NCBI RefSeq assembly: GCF_900156545.1
Contig: NZ_FTNW01000005.1
Span: 372,001-436,000, forward strand
Reading direction: 5' to 3'
Length of the DNA: 64,000 bases
Source of the DNA: Aquipseudomonas alcaligenes
GTDB taxonomy: Bacteria; Pseudomonadota; Gammaproteobacteria; Pseudomonadales; Pseudomonadaceae
This document shows positions 12,097-21,182 of the stretch, piece by piece. The position numbers were made by a program, and so were the translations under genes. The first letter of the stretch is position 1, and every line of letters starts with the position of its first letter. The notes beneath the pieces were generated by a model. The model did not search any database. It saw only the letters and a list, made by a program, of their open reading frames with translations, and was not told where the DNA came from.

Positions 12097-14493
12097 ATGA
12101 GGTGGATGGGCGTCGTGCGCAGGATACGTGTGGTCTGTTGGCTGTTGCTGCTGTGTCCGCTGCTGGGGCAGGCAGTCGAGCTGGATGCGGCCCAGCATGC
12201 CTGGCTGGCCGAGCATCCGCGGCTGCGCGCCGGGGTAGTGCTGCAGGCGCCCTATGCCGAGTATCAGCGGCGCCAACAGCAACTGGGCGGGCTCAATGTG
12301 GAGCTGACCGAGACCCTGGCCTCGTCGCTCGGCATCACGCTCAGCTGGCGCAGCTTCGAGACCCAGGCCGCACTGGAGCAGGCCCTGCGTGACGGGCGCA
12401 TCGACTTTGCCCCCGGGCAGGTGCAAACGCCTGCGGGCCTGCGCCTGTGGCGTTACAGCGACCCCTACCTGCGCATTCCGCACCTGCTGGTGGGGGAGCG
12501 CCTGGGCGAGGTCAGCGTCGAACTGGAGCGTCTGGGTGAGCGCGAACCGATTGCCGTGCGTGTACCCAGCGCGGTGGCCGACTACCTGCGCAGCAACTAC
12601 TTCAACCTGCACCTGCAACCCCAGCCTTCGGCCCGCCAGGCACTGCAGGCGGTAGTCGAACAGCGGGCGCGCTACGCGGTGGTGGATCAGGCACAGCTCA
12701 GCCGGCTGAGCCAGGAGAGCGATTACTCGCGCCTGGCGATCATTGCCGACGTCGGCCTGCCGCAGTTGCTGCGCTTCGGTACCCGGCCCGACTGGCCGCA
12801 GCTGGGCGCCATCCTCGATGCCGGCTTGCGCCAGTTGCCGGCCGAACAGCTGGAGCAGCTTCAGCAGCGCTGGCTGACGGCGAAGAAGCCGGGCCTCGGC
12901 GAATCCCCGCTGTTCTGGCGCAGCCTGAGCATCCTGCTCGGCCTGCTGCTGGCGGTCTGCATCCTCCTGCTCAGTGTGCTGCGGCGCCAGCGTGGGCGGC
13001 TGGAGAAACGCCTGCTGGAAGCGCGGCAGACCCTGGCTCAGCGCGAGGTGGCCGAGGAGGCCCTGCGCCTGGCGCAGTTCTCCCTCGACCACAGTACGGT
13101 GGGCATCCTCTGGGTCAACTGGGACAGCCGCGTCCGCTATGCCAACCAGGCGGTCGCCGAGATGCTCGGCTACACCCCGCAGGCCATGGTCGACCGGGCC
13201 CTGCAGGAGTTCGAGCCGACTCTCGGCATGGACCGCTGGCTGAATCTGTGGAAGCGCGTACGCCAGCACGAGGAAGGCGCGCTGAGTTTCGAGAGCAGCT
13301 GCCAGCGTGCCGACGGCAGCACCATGCCGGCCGATGTCACCCTGGGCTTCCTGCGCTTTCGCGAGGCCGAGTACCTGGTGGTCTACCTCACCGACGTCAC
13401 CGAGCGCCGCCGTGCCCGGGCCGCACTTGAGGAGAGCGAAGCGCGCCTCAAGGGTATCGCCGGCAATGTGCCGGGCCTGGTGTTCCGCCTGGAACGCCCG
13501 CGTCCGGGGGCGCTGGTGGATTTCGCTTTCATCAGCGAGGGTAGCGAACAGTTGGTCGGTTACCCGCCGGCGACCATCATGGCGACTGACTTCGGCATCC
13601 GCAGCCTGGTCCATCCAGAGGATCGCGCCGCCTATCACGCCACCCAGGATGCCGCCATCGAGGCGGCCGGCGACTGGCAGTGGCAGGGCCGCATCCTTAC
13701 CCGCGACGGTCGCGTGCGCTGGGCCGACATCAAGGCCAGCGCCCGCCAGCTGAGCACCGAGCATGTGGTGTGGGACGGCGTGGTGTGGGACATCAGCGAC
13801 AACAAGGCGATCGAGCTGGAACTGGCCGAGTCGCGGGCCCAGTTGCGCGAGCTGTCGGCGCACCTGGAGAGCGTGCGCGAGGAGGAAAAGGCGCGCATTG
13901 CCCGCGAGGTGCATGACGAGCTGGGCCAGGTACTCACCGTGCTCAAGCTGGAAACCTCCATGTGCGAGCTGGCTTACGCCGGCCTCGATCCCGGCCTGCA
14001 GGCGCGCCTGGATAGCATGAAGAAGCTGATCGCCAACCTCTTTCAACTGGTCCGCGACGTGGCCACCGCCTTGCGCCCGCCGATCCTCGATGCCGGTATC
14101 GGCTCGGCCATCGAATGGCAGGCGCGGCGCTTCGAGGCGCGCAGTGGTATCCCCTGCCTGGTGCAGGTGCCGGAGCAGCTGCCGCAGCTGTCCGATGCCA
14201 AGGCCATCGGCCTGTTCCGTGTGCTGCAGGAGGCGCTCACCAACGTGCTGCGTCATGCCAAGGCTCACACGGTGGAGATCGCCCTGGAGGTGCAGGGGGG
14301 CGAGCTGTGCCTGCGTGTCAGTGACGATGGTCGGGGTTTCGATCCGCAGGCGCAGCGCGCACAATCCTTCGGCCTGGTCGGCATGCGCGAGCGCGTGCTG
14401 ATGCTCGGTGGCCGCCTGGTGCTGGACAGCGCGCCGGGCGAGGGCACCACGCTGGTGGTGCGGGTAGCTCTGGATGAAGAGGTGGTAGCGTGA
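12097..14493 (+). CDS. agtS: Sensor histidine kinase AgtS (periplasmic SBP-3 domain, two PAS, NarL-type kinase)
   Basis: A 798-residue sensor kinase. After a signal/TM segment, a bacterial solute-binding family 3 domain (about 25-265; LRAGVVLQAPYAEYQ) faces the periplasm. A second TM is at about 275-297 (LFWRSLSILLGLLLAVCILL), followed by two PAS domains (about 330-440 and 450-570), a HisKA_3 helix with phospho-acceptor His606 in REVHDELGQ, and a HATPase (DDGRGFDPQ). In PAO1, AgtS/AgtR control the adjacent amino-acid importer in response to 4-aminobutyrate and 5-aminovalerate. The start is ATG 12097 (AGGGGCG upstream); a TTG at 12070 and an ATG at 12106 are alternatives. The stop overlaps agtR (GTGA). 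Confidence 0.9.
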   Translation: MRWMGVVRRIRVVCWLLLLCPLLGQAVELDAAQHAWLAEHPRLRAGVVLQAPYAEYQRRQQQLGGLNVELTETLASSLGITLSWRSFETQAALEQALRDGRIDFAPGQVQTPAGLRLWRYSDPYLRIPHLLVGERLGEVSVELERLGEREPIAVRVPSAVADYLRSNYFNLHLQPQPSARQALQAVVEQRARYAVVDQAQLSRLSQESDYSRLAIIADVGLPQLLRFGTRPDWPQLGAILDAGLRQLPAEQLEQLQQRWLTAKKPGLGESPLFWRSLSILLGLLLAVCILLLSVLRRQRGRLEKRLLEARQTLAQREVAEEALRLAQFSLDHSTVGILWVNWDSRVRYANQAVAEMLGYTPQAMVDRALQEFEPTLGMDRWLNLWKRVRQHEEGALSFESSCQRADGSTMPADVTLGFLRFREAEYLVVYLTDVTERRRARAALEESEARLKGIAGNVPGLVFRLERPRPGALVDFAFISEGSEQLVGYPPATIMATDFGIRSLVHPEDRAAYHATQDAAIEAAGDWQWQGRILTRDGRVRWADIKASARQLSTEHVVWDGVVWDISDNKAIELELAESRAQLRELSAHLESVREEEKARIAREVHDELGQVLTVLKLETSMCELAYAGLDPGLQARLDSMKKLIANLFQLVRDVATALRPPILDAGIGSAIEWQARRFEARSGIPCLVQVPEQLPQLSDAKAIGLFRVLQEALTNVLRHAKAHTVEIALEVQGGELCLRVSDDGRGFDPQAQRAQSFGLVGMRERVLMLGGRLVLDSAPGEGTTLVVRVALDEEVVA

Positions 14494-15119
14494 TTCGAGT
14501 ACTGGTGGCCGAGGACCACACCATCGTCCGCGAGGGCATCAAGCAACTGATCGGCCTGGCCAAGGATCTGCAGGTGGCCGGCGAGGCCAGCAATGGCGAA
14601 CAACTGCTGGAAACCCTGCGCCACACGCCCTGCGAAGTGGTGCTGCTGGACATCTCCATGCCCGGCGTCAACGGTCTCGAGGCCATCCCGCGCATCCGTG
14701 CGCTGACCCATCCGCCGGCGGTGCTGGTGCTGTCCATGCATGACGAAGCGCAGATGGCCGCTCGCGCCCTGAAGATCGGCGCGGCCGGCTACGCGACCAA
14801 GGACAGCGACCCGGCCCTGCTGCTCACCGCCATCCGCAAGGTCGCCGCGGGCGGGCGCTACATCGACCCCGAGCTGGCCGACCGCATGGTCTTCGAGGTG
14901 GGCCTGACCGATTCGCGGCCGCCGCATTCGCTGCTCTCCGAGCGCGAGTTCTCGGTGTTCGAGCGCCTGGTGCGCGGTGAGGGGGTCAACGAGATCGCCC
15001 AGCACCTGTCGGTCAGCAGCAAGACCGTCAGCACCCACAAGGCGCGCCTGATGCAGAAGCTCAACCTGCACTCGGTGGCCGATCTGGTGAAGTACGCGGT
15101 CGAGCACAAGTTGATCTGA
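14490..15119 (+). CDS. agtR: Response regulator AgtR (NarL/LuxR family)
   Basis: A 209-residue response regulator with an N-terminal receiver (acidic pocket ED at 8-9, phospho-acceptor Asp54 in VLLDISMPG) and a C-terminal LuxR-type helix-turn-helix (about 145-205: EIAQHLSVSSKTVSTHK). It starts at GTG, overlapping the agtS stop, so the pair is translationally coupled. It is the expected partner of AgtS and the likely activator of the importer that follows 115 bp downstream. No operator could be identified by eye in that gap. Confidence 0.93.
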   Translation: MIRVLVAEDHTIVREGIKQLIGLAKDLQVAGEASNGEQLLETLRHTPCEVVLLDISMPGVNGLEAIPRIRALTHPPAVLVLSMHDEAQMAARALKIGAAGYATKDSDPALLLTAIRKVAAGGRYIDPELADRMVFEVGLTDSRPPHSLLSEREFSVFERLVRGEGVNEIAQHLSVSSKTVSTHKARLMQKLNLHSVADLVKYAVEHKLI

Positions 15120-15234
15120 GACAAGCACCTCATTTGTCCCTCTTTACATTGCAGTCGCTTCGTGGCTGATTGGTCAGCTTTCGTGGCGGCCGCTCTGGTG
15201 CGCGCCTTTCGCCCGCTCACAGGGCATCCATGCA

Positions 15235-16272
15235 ATGGTGGACAAGATGTACAAGAAGTACCTTGCAGGCAGTCTGCTGGCGGCTGCGCTGCCGGCCCAC
15301 GCCGACTACGTGACGGTGATTTCCTTCGGCGGGGCGAACAAGGAGGCGCAGCGCGCCGCCTTCTACGAACCCTTCAAGCAGGCCACCGGGACCAGCGTGG
15401 TGCACGGCTCCTATAACGGCGACCTGGCCAAGCTGCGCAAGATGGTGCAGATGAGCCATGTGTCCTGGGACGTGGTCGAGGTGGAGGCGCCGGAGCTGGC
15501 GCGCGGCTGCGAGGAAGGCCTGTTCGAACAGCTCGATGCCAGCCTGCTCGGTGATGCTGCCGACTACCTGCCCGGCGCCGTGCAGCCGTGCGGCGTCGGC
15601 ATCTTCGTCTGGTCCACGGTGCTGGCGTATAACGGCAGCACGCTGAAGGGGGCGCCGCAGGGCTGGGCCGATTTCTGGGATACCCAGCGCTTCCCCGGCA
15701 AGCGCGGCCTGCGCTGGGGCGCCAAGTACAACCTGGAATTCGCCCTGATGGCCGACGGCGTGCCGGCCAAGGACGTGTACCGCGTGCTGGCCAGCGCCGA
15801 GGGCCAGGATCGCGCCTTCCGCAAGCTCGACCAGCTCAAGCCGCAGCTGCACTGGTGGAAGACCGGCGTGGAGCCGATCCGCCTGCTCGGTGACGGTCGC
15901 GTGGTGATGAGTTCGGCCTACAACGGCCGGGTCGCCGTGGCCCAGGCCGAACAGCCGCAGCTGGCCCTGAGCTGGAATGGCGGTATCTACGACTTCGATT
16001 ACTGGGCGCTGCCCAAGGGCATCAGCAAGGCCGAGCAGGCGCGCCGCTTCGTCGCCTTCGCCAGCCAGCCTGAACCCCAGCGCAGTTTCGCCGAGAAGAT
16101 CGCCTACGGCCCGGTGAACCGCCAGGCCATCGCCGCGCTGGACCCCAAGGTCAGCGCCAACTTGCCCACCGCACCGGCGAACCTGGCAGGTGGCGTGGGC
16201 ATGGATGCCGCCTTCTGGGCCGCCAATGGCGCCGCCCTGGAAGAGCGCTTCGCTCGCTGGGCCGAGCGCTGA
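15235..16272 (+). CDS. ABC transporter periplasmic binding protein (agt cluster, first paralogue)
   Basis: A 345-residue PotD-type extracellular solute-binding protein. A signal peptide (about residues 5-23, ending PAHA) is followed by VTVISFGGANKEAQ, and the motif PCGVGIFVWSTVLAYN is nearly identical in the second binding protein (17563). It corresponds to the extra binding-protein gene preceding agtABCD in PAO1. It may give the shared permeases a second specificity or act as a backup receptor. The start could instead be ATG 15247 (MYKKYLAG), which makes a cleaner signal peptide; I keep the longer frame. A hairpin (16284-16309) lies between it and the ATPase gene. Confidence 0.88.
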   Translation: MVDKMYKKYLAGSLLAAALPAHADYVTVISFGGANKEAQRAAFYEPFKQATGTSVVHGSYNGDLAKLRKMVQMSHVSWDVVEVEAPELARGCEEGLFEQLDASLLGDAADYLPGAVQPCGVGIFVWSTVLAYNGSTLKGAPQGWADFWDTQRFPGKRGLRWGAKYNLEFALMADGVPAKDVYRVLASAEGQDRAFRKLDQLKPQLHWWKTGVEPIRLLGDGRVVMSSAYNGRVAVAQAEQPQLALSWNGGIYDFDYWALPKGISKAEQARRFVAFASQPEPQRSFAEKIAYGPVNRQAIAALDPKVSANLPTAPANLAGGVGMDAAFWAANGAALEERFARWAER

Positions 16273-16283
16273 CCCTGTCTCGG

Positions 16284-16309
16284 GCGTTGTAGGGCGATCC
16301 CTACAGCGC
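16284..16309 (+). repeat. Hairpin between first binding-protein gene and agtA
   Basis: Arms GCGTTGTAGGG and CCCTACAGCGC form an 11-bp stem (one G-T pair) with a four-base loop, 11 bp after the stop. No run of T follows, so it is more likely a transcript-stabilising or partial-termination structure than a full terminator. That would suit an operon that needs much more binding protein than ATPase. Confidence 0.5.
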
Positions 16310-16409
16310 CTCCTCCGTCTGTCTTATAGCAATCTCTCATACCGCCCGATTTGCGTCGGCTGCTGGGCTTTCTAGTCTTAGCGCACGGCAACAAGAACAA
16401 AGGTGTGTG

Positions 16410-17519
16410 ATGGCCGAGAATGCTTCCAGCGATGTGCTCGTCAGTTTCAAGGGCGTGCAGAAGAGCTACGACGGCGAAAGCCTGATCGTCAAAGACCTCA
16501 ACCTGGACATCCGCAAGGGCGAGTTTCTCACCCTGCTCGGTCCGTCCGGCTCCGGCAAGACCACCAGCCTGATGATGCTGGCCGGTTTCGAGACGCCCAC
16601 TGCCGGCGAGATCCTCCTGGCCGGGCGCGCCATCAACAACGTGCCGCCGCACAAGCGCGACATCGGCATGGTGTTCCAGAACTACGCGCTGTTCCCGCAC
16701 ATGACGGTGGCCGAGAACCTGGCCTTCCCGCTCACCGTGCGCGGCATGAACAAGACCGACATCACCGAGCGGGTCAAGCGCGCACTGTCCATGGTGCAGC
16801 TCGACAACTTCCGCAACCGCTACCCGGCGCAGCTCTCCGGTGGCCAGCAACAGCGCGTGGCGCTGGCCCGCGCCCTGGTGTTCGAGCCGCAGCTGGTGCT
16901 GATGGACGAGCCGCTCGGCGCGCTCGACAAGCAGCTGCGCGAGCACATGCAGATGGAGATCAAGCACATCCACCAGCGCCTGGGCGTGACCGTGGTCTAC
17001 GTGACCCACGACCAGGGCGAGGCGCTGACCATGTCCGACCGCGTGGCGGTATTCCACCAGGGCGAGATCCAGCAGATCGCTCCGCCGCGTGACCTCTACG
17101 AGGCGCCCTGCAACACCTTCGTTGCCCACTTCATTGGCGAGAACAACCGCCTGGCCGGCGAGCTGGTCAGCCGTGATGGCGAGCGTTGCACCGTGCGCAC
17201 CGCGCGTGGTGAGGAAGTGCAGGCGTTGGCGGTGAAGGTCGGCGCGCCGGGTGAGCCGGTCAGCCTGTCGATCCGTCCCGAGCGGGTGCGCATCAACGGC
17301 GCCAGCGAGAGCTGCGCCAACCGCTTCAGCGGCCGGGTGGCCGAGTTCATCTACCTGGGCGACCACGTGCGCATCCGCATGGAGGTTTGCGGCAATCCCA
17401 ATTTCTTCGTCAAGCAGCCGATCGCCGAGCTCGACCCCGCCCTGGGCGTGGGCGACGTGGTGCCGCTCGGCTGGCACGTGGAGCACGTAAGGGCGCTAGA
17501 CCCTCTGATCGTCGAGTGA
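16410..17519 (+). CDS. agtA: ABC transporter ATP-binding protein AgtA (PotA/FbpC type)
   Basis: A 369-residue ATPase that energises the importer. Walker A is GPSGSGKTT, the signature is LSGGQQQRVALARAL, Walker B is LVLMDEPLGALD, and the switch histidine lies in VTHDQGEAL. A C-terminal TOBE domain (about 285-369) is typical of polyamine/opine-type importers. The start is ATG 16410 with AAGG seven bases upstream; a GTG one codon earlier is less likely. It is followed after 43 bp by agtB. In PAO1 the agtABCD products import 4-aminobutyrate and 5-aminovalerate, intermediates of polyamine and lysine breakdown. Substrate here is inferred from that locus. Confidence 0.93.
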   Translation: MAENASSDVLVSFKGVQKSYDGESLIVKDLNLDIRKGEFLTLLGPSGSGKTTSLMMLAGFETPTAGEILLAGRAINNVPPHKRDIGMVFQNYALFPHMTVAENLAFPLTVRGMNKTDITERVKRALSMVQLDNFRNRYPAQLSGGQQQRVALARALVFEPQLVLMDEPLGALDKQLREHMQMEIKHIHQRLGVTVVYVTHDQGEALTMSDRVAVFHQGEIQQIAPPRDLYEAPCNTFVAHFIGENNRLAGELVSRDGERCTVRTARGEEVQALAVKVGAPGEPVSLSIRPERVRINGASESCANRFSGRVAEFIYLGDHVRIRMEVCGNPNFFVKQPIAELDPALGVGDVVPLGWHVEHVRALDPLIVE

Positions 17520-17562
17520 CGGCGCCAGGCATTACCAACCCTGCACAGTGGAGAAAACAACA

Positions 17563-18615
17563 ATGAGCAATTTCCGCAGCATCTTCTGTCACAGTACCCG
17601 TTACGGCGCCCTGGCCCTCGGCCTGCTCGGCGCGGCCCAGGCAATGGCCGCCGACCTGACGGTGATTTCCTTCGGTGGCGCCAACAAGGACGCCCAGACC
17701 AAGGCCTTCTACGAGCCGTGGGAAGCGGCCGGCAAAGGTAAGATCATCGCCGGTGAGTACAACGGCGAGATGGCCAAGGTCAAAGCCATGGTCGACACCA
17801 ACAGCGTGTCCTGGCACCTGGTCGAAGTGGAGTCGCCCGAGCTGACCCGTGGTTGCGACGAGGGCCTGTTCGAGGAGCTCGACCCGGCCCTGTTCGGCAA
17901 CCCCGACGACTTCATCGAAGGCGCCATCCAGCCTTGCGGCGTGGGCTTCTTCGTCTGGTCCACGGTGCTCGCCTACAACGCCGACAAGCTGTCCGCCGCA
18001 CCGGCCAGCTGGGCCGATTTCTGGGACGTCGCCAAGTTCCCGGGCAAGCGTGGCCTGCGCAAGGGCGCCAAGTACACCCTGGAGTTCGCCCTGATGGCTG
18101 ACGGCGTGGCGCCGAAAGACGTCTACACCGTGCTCGCCACCCAGGAAGGCCAGGACCGCGCGTTCAAGAAACTCGACGAGATCAAGCCGCACATCCAGTG
18201 GTGGGAAGCCGGCGCCCAGCCGCCGCAGTTCCTCGCCTCCGGTGACGTGGTCATGAGCTCCGCCTACAACGGCCGCATCGCCGCGGTACAGAAGGAGAGC
18301 AACCTCAAGGTGGTGTGGAACGGCGGCATCTACGACTTCGACTCCTGGGCCATCCCGAAAGGCGCCAAGGATGCCGACGCCGCCAAGGCCTTCGCCGCCT
18401 TCAGCGTGCAGCCCGAGCAGCAGAAGGTCTACTCCTCGAACATCGCCTACGGCCCGGCCAACAAGAAGGCCGTCGAGCTGCTCGACCCGGCGCTGCTCAA
18501 GGACATGCCGACCACGCCGGAAAACATCGCCAACCAGGTGGCCATGAACGTGACCTTCTGGGCCGACTTCGGCGAGCAGCTGGAGCAGCGCTTCAACGCC
18601 TGGGCGGCGAAGTAA
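17563..18615 (+). CDS. agtB: ABC transporter periplasmic binding protein AgtB
   Basis: A 350-residue solute-binding protein with a signal peptide ending AQAMAA and mature N-terminus DLTVISFGGANKDAQ. It is clearly paralogous to the protein encoded at 15235: shared blocks include ELTRGCDEGLFE, QPCGVGFFVWSTVLAYN and VVMSSAYNGR. This is the copy that lies between ATPase and permeases and so is the main receptor by position. The start MSNFRS has GGAG nine bases upstream; the frame extends five codons further without a better site. The downstream gap to agtC carries REP-like palindromes. Confidence 0.92.
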   Translation: MSNFRSIFCHSTRYGALALGLLGAAQAMAADLTVISFGGANKDAQTKAFYEPWEAAGKGKIIAGEYNGEMAKVKAMVDTNSVSWHLVEVESPELTRGCDEGLFEELDPALFGNPDDFIEGAIQPCGVGFFVWSTVLAYNADKLSAAPASWADFWDVAKFPGKRGLRKGAKYTLEFALMADGVAPKDVYTVLATQEGQDRAFKKLDEIKPHIQWWEAGAQPPQFLASGDVVMSSAYNGRIAAVQKESNLKVVWNGGIYDFDSWAIPKGAKDADAAKAFAAFSVQPEQQKVYSSNIAYGPANKKAVELLDPALLKDMPTTPENIANQVAMNVTFWADFGEQLEQRFNAWAAK

Positions 18616-18638
18616 GCATCCCGTGCAGTGCCCCTTCC

Positions 18639-18708
18639 TGGTGAAGGGGAGTTGGTTGGAGGGACGCTCCCCCGTCCCTCCGAACCCTCGCCCGCCGTTG
18701 GGCGAGGG
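18639..18708. repeat. REP-like palindromes between agtB and agtC
   Basis: Two adjacent inverted repeats occupy most of the agtB-agtC gap. One is GGAGGGACG with its complement around 18657-18681. The other is CCCTCGCCC with GGGCGAGGG at 18685-18708. They resemble the CCCTCTCCC/GGGAGAGGG palindromes at 20017-20190 and 49923-50009. Such elements are dispersed between genes in many pseudomonads and often stabilise upstream mRNA. Confidence 0.6.
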
Positions 18709-18738
18709 CGCTTTGTCCCGGTGTCTCTGGAGCCTGCG

Positions 18739-19986
18739 ATGGCCACTACCGTTTCCCTCACCGAATTCGCCGGTCTGACGCTGAAGCAGAAGCTGGCCCG
18801 CGCCGAGCGCATCAACCGGCTCAAGGCTCAGGGTCTGATCCTGCCGCTGCTGGTGTTTCTCTTCGCGGTATTCCTCCTGCCGATCGGCGTGCTGCTGTAC
18901 AAGAGCGTGGAAAACCCCGAGGTGGTCGGCAGCCTGCCGCGCACCGTCGAAGCCATTTCCACCTGGGATGGCCGTGGTCTGCCGGATGAGTCGGTGTACC
19001 GCGCCCTGGCCCTGGACCTGGCTGACGCGCGCAAGAACCAGACCATTGGCGATCTGTCCAAGCGTCTGAACATGGAGCTGGCTGGCTACCGCAGCCTGCT
19101 GGCCAAGACCGGTCGTGCCCTGCCGTTCAAGCAGGAGCCTGCCTCGTTTAAAGATGCGCTGGAGAACCTCGACGAGCGCTGGGGCGACCCGGCCTACTGG
19201 CAGGTGATCCGCCGCAACGACAGTGGCGTCACCTCCTATTTCCTGCTGGCGTCGCTCGATCACCGCATCGACGACCTCGGCGAGCTGGCGTCCGCCACCC
19301 CGGACCAGGCCATCTACCTGGACATCTTCGCCCGCACCTTCTGGATGGGCCTGGTGATCACCGCCATCTGCCTGGTGCTGGCCTACCCGCTGGCCTACCT
19401 GCTGGCCAACCTGCCGACCCGCACCAGCAATCTGCTGATGATCCTGGTGCTGCTGCCGTTCTGGACCTCGATCCTGGTGCGCGTGGCGGCCTGGATCGTG
19501 CTGCTGCAGTCCGGCGGCCTGATCAACAGCGCCTTGATCGCCATGGGCGTGATCGACCAGCCGCTGCAGCTGGTGTTCAACCGCACCGGCGTCTACGTGG
19601 CCATGGTGCACATCATGCTGCCGTTCATGATCCTGCCGATCTTCAGCGTGATGAAGGGCATTTCGCCTTCCTACATGCGCGCCGCGATCTCGCTCGGTTG
19701 CCACCCGTTCGCCAGCTTCTGGCGGGTGTACTTCCCGCAGACCCTGGCCGGCGTCGGCGCCGGTTGCCTGCTGGTGTTCATCCTGTCCATCGGCTACTAC
19801 ATCACCCCGGCGCTGCTGGGCAGCCCGGGCGACCAGATGATCAGCTACTTCGTCGCCTTCTATACCAACAGCACCATCAACTGGGGCATGGCCACGGCCC
19901 TCGGCGGCCTGCTGCTGCTGGCGACCATGCTGCTCTATGTGGTGTACAGCTGGCTGGTGGGCGCGAGCCGCCTGCGCTTGGGATAA
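18739..19986 (+). CDS. agtC: ABC transporter permease AgtC
   Basis: A 415-residue inner-membrane permease of the PotB type. An N-terminal TM (LILPLLVFLFAVFLLPIGVLL) is followed by an unusually long periplasmic insertion (about residues 55-190). The five-TM core carries the EAA loop (YMRAAISLGCHPFASFWRVYFP) that contacts the ATPase. The long first periplasmic loop is characteristic of this permease subfamily rather than of classical PotB. The start ATG has TGGAG seven bases upstream. It pairs with AgtD to form the channel. Confidence 0.92.
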   Translation: MATTVSLTEFAGLTLKQKLARAERINRLKAQGLILPLLVFLFAVFLLPIGVLLYKSVENPEVVGSLPRTVEAISTWDGRGLPDESVYRALALDLADARKNQTIGDLSKRLNMELAGYRSLLAKTGRALPFKQEPASFKDALENLDERWGDPAYWQVIRRNDSGVTSYFLLASLDHRIDDLGELASATPDQAIYLDIFARTFWMGLVITAICLVLAYPLAYLLANLPTRTSNLLMILVLLPFWTSILVRVAAWIVLLQSGGLINSALIAMGVIDQPLQLVFNRTGVYVAMVHIMLPFMILPIFSVMKGISPSYMRAAISLGCHPFASFWRVYFPQTLAGVGAGCLLVFILSIGYYITPALLGSPGDQMISYFVAFYTNSTINWGMATALGGLLLLATMLLYVVYSWLVGASRLRLG

Positions 19987-19989
19987 AAA

Positions 19990-20190
19990 GGCCTGCGTAG
20001 CAGGCCAACTGATGACCCTCGCCCCTTCGGGGAGAGGGTGCCCGTAGGGCGGGAGAGGGGATTTGCCAACGCATCCCTCTCCCTTGCGCGGGCCGCCCCG
20101 GCCCCTCTCCCGTGAACGGGAGAGGGGGCGAAGATGACCCTCACCCCTCTGGGGAGAGGCTGCCCGCAGGGCGGGAGAGGGGCGAGGCCC
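19990..20190. repeat. Cluster of REP-like palindromes between agtC and agtD
   Basis: This 225-bp gap is almost filled by palindromes. They are GGCCTGC/GCAGGCC right after the agtC stop (19990-20006), an imperfect CCCTCGCCCC/GGGGAGAGGG, and a perfect CCCCTCTCCCG/CGGGAGAGGGG at 20102-20127. A partial copy (CACCCCTCTGGGGAGAGG, then GGGCGGGAGAGGGG) follows. The perfect element has the same 11-bp arms as one between bioB and bioF (49984-50009), which marks it as a dispersed repeat family. No coding potential is evident. Confidence 0.7.
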
Positions 20191-20216
20191 CGCTAGAGAT
20201 TGATTGGAGAATGCAG

Positions 20217-21044
20217 ATGCTGAGCCCCTACAAGTCCCCCGTCGAGCGCGCCTGGTTCTGGACCCATCGTGGCCTGTGCGCGCTGGTGCTGCTGTTCCTG
20301 ATCCTGCCGGTGCTGGTGATCATCCCGCTGTCGTTCAACTCCGGCAGCTTCCTGGTCTACCCGCTGCAGGGCTTCTCGCTGCGCTGGTACGAAGACTTCT
20401 TCACCTCCGCCGAGTGGATGCGCTCGCTGAAGAACAGCCTGATCGTGGCGCCGGCCGCCACGGTGCTGGCAATGGTCTTCGGCACCCTGGCGGCGATCGG
20501 TCTGACCCGCGGCGAATTCCGCGGCAAGGCGCTGGTGATGAGCCTGCTGATCTCGCCGATGGTGGCCCCGGTGGTGATCGTCGGTGTGGCCAGCTACCTG
20601 TTCTTCGCGCCGATGGGCCTGGGCAACAGCTACACCTCGCTGATCCTGGTGCACGCGGTGCTTGGCGTGCCTTTCGTGATTATCACCGTGTCCGCGACGC
20701 TGCAGGGCTTCAACTACAACCTGGTGCGTGCCGCTGCCAGCATGGGCGCCTCGCCGCTGACCGCGTTCCGCCGCGTGACCCTGCCGCTGATCGCTCCCGG
20801 GGTGATCTCCGGCGCGCTGTTCGCCTTCGCCACCTCGTTCGATGAAGTGGTGGTGACCCTGTTCCTCGCCGGCCCCGAGCAGGCCACCCTGCCACGGCAG
20901 ATGTTCAGCGGTATCCGCGAGAACCTGTCGCCGACCATCGCCGCCGCCGCGACCCTGCTGATCGCCTTCTCGATCATCATGCTGCTGACCCTGGAATGGC
21001 TGCGCGGGCGTAGCGAGAAGATGCGCACCGCCGTGCCGGAATAA
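20217..21044 (+). CDS. agtD: ABC transporter permease AgtD
   Basis: A 275-residue PotC-type permease with six predicted TM helices (first LCALVLLFLILPVLVIIPL) and the cytoplasmic EAA loop (VRAAASMGASPLTAFRRVTLP). The start chosen is MLSPYKSPVERAW at 20217, which places GGAG seven bases upstream; the ATG at 20211 is too close to that site. It completes the importer: two binding proteins, one ATPase, two permeases. The cluster ends before the rpe promoter region. Confidence 0.92.
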   Translation: MLSPYKSPVERAWFWTHRGLCALVLLFLILPVLVIIPLSFNSGSFLVYPLQGFSLRWYEDFFTSAEWMRSLKNSLIVAPAATVLAMVFGTLAAIGLTRGEFRGKALVMSLLISPMVAPVVIVGVASYLFFAPMGLGNSYTSLILVHAVLGVPFVIITVSATLQGFNYNLVRAAASMGASPLTAFRRVTLPLIAPGVISGALFAFATSFDEVVVTLFLAGPEQATLPRQMFSGIRENLSPTIAAAATLLIAFSIIMLLTLEWLRGRSEKMRTAVPE

Positions 21045-21145
21045 GCCCTGCAGCGCCGGGGCGACGGGTTGCGGGGCTGCCGCCCCCGACCAATGTCGCC
21101 CCCGTTAGCTGACATACGACAACTGCCCCGCCCCCCGACTCAGGC

Positions 21146-21151
21146 TACAAT
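21146..21151 (+). promoter_or_regulatory. Possible -10 element for rpe
   Basis: TACAAT lies 31 bases before the rpe ATG and is a good sigma70 -10 match. No convincing -35 is seen at 16-18 bp upstream (the region is C-rich), so the promoter is only suggested. It would drive rpe-gph and perhaps reach the trp leader. Confidence 0.35.
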
Positions 21152-21182
21152 CGCGCCTTTCCGATTCACGCCTGAGGCCGCC

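Noticed and set aside
12073..14364. 763-codon minus-strand frame opposite agtS
   Set aside because: Composition shows an antisense shadow (Q, H, L rich, no domain). The plus strand encodes a complete kinase with all motifs.
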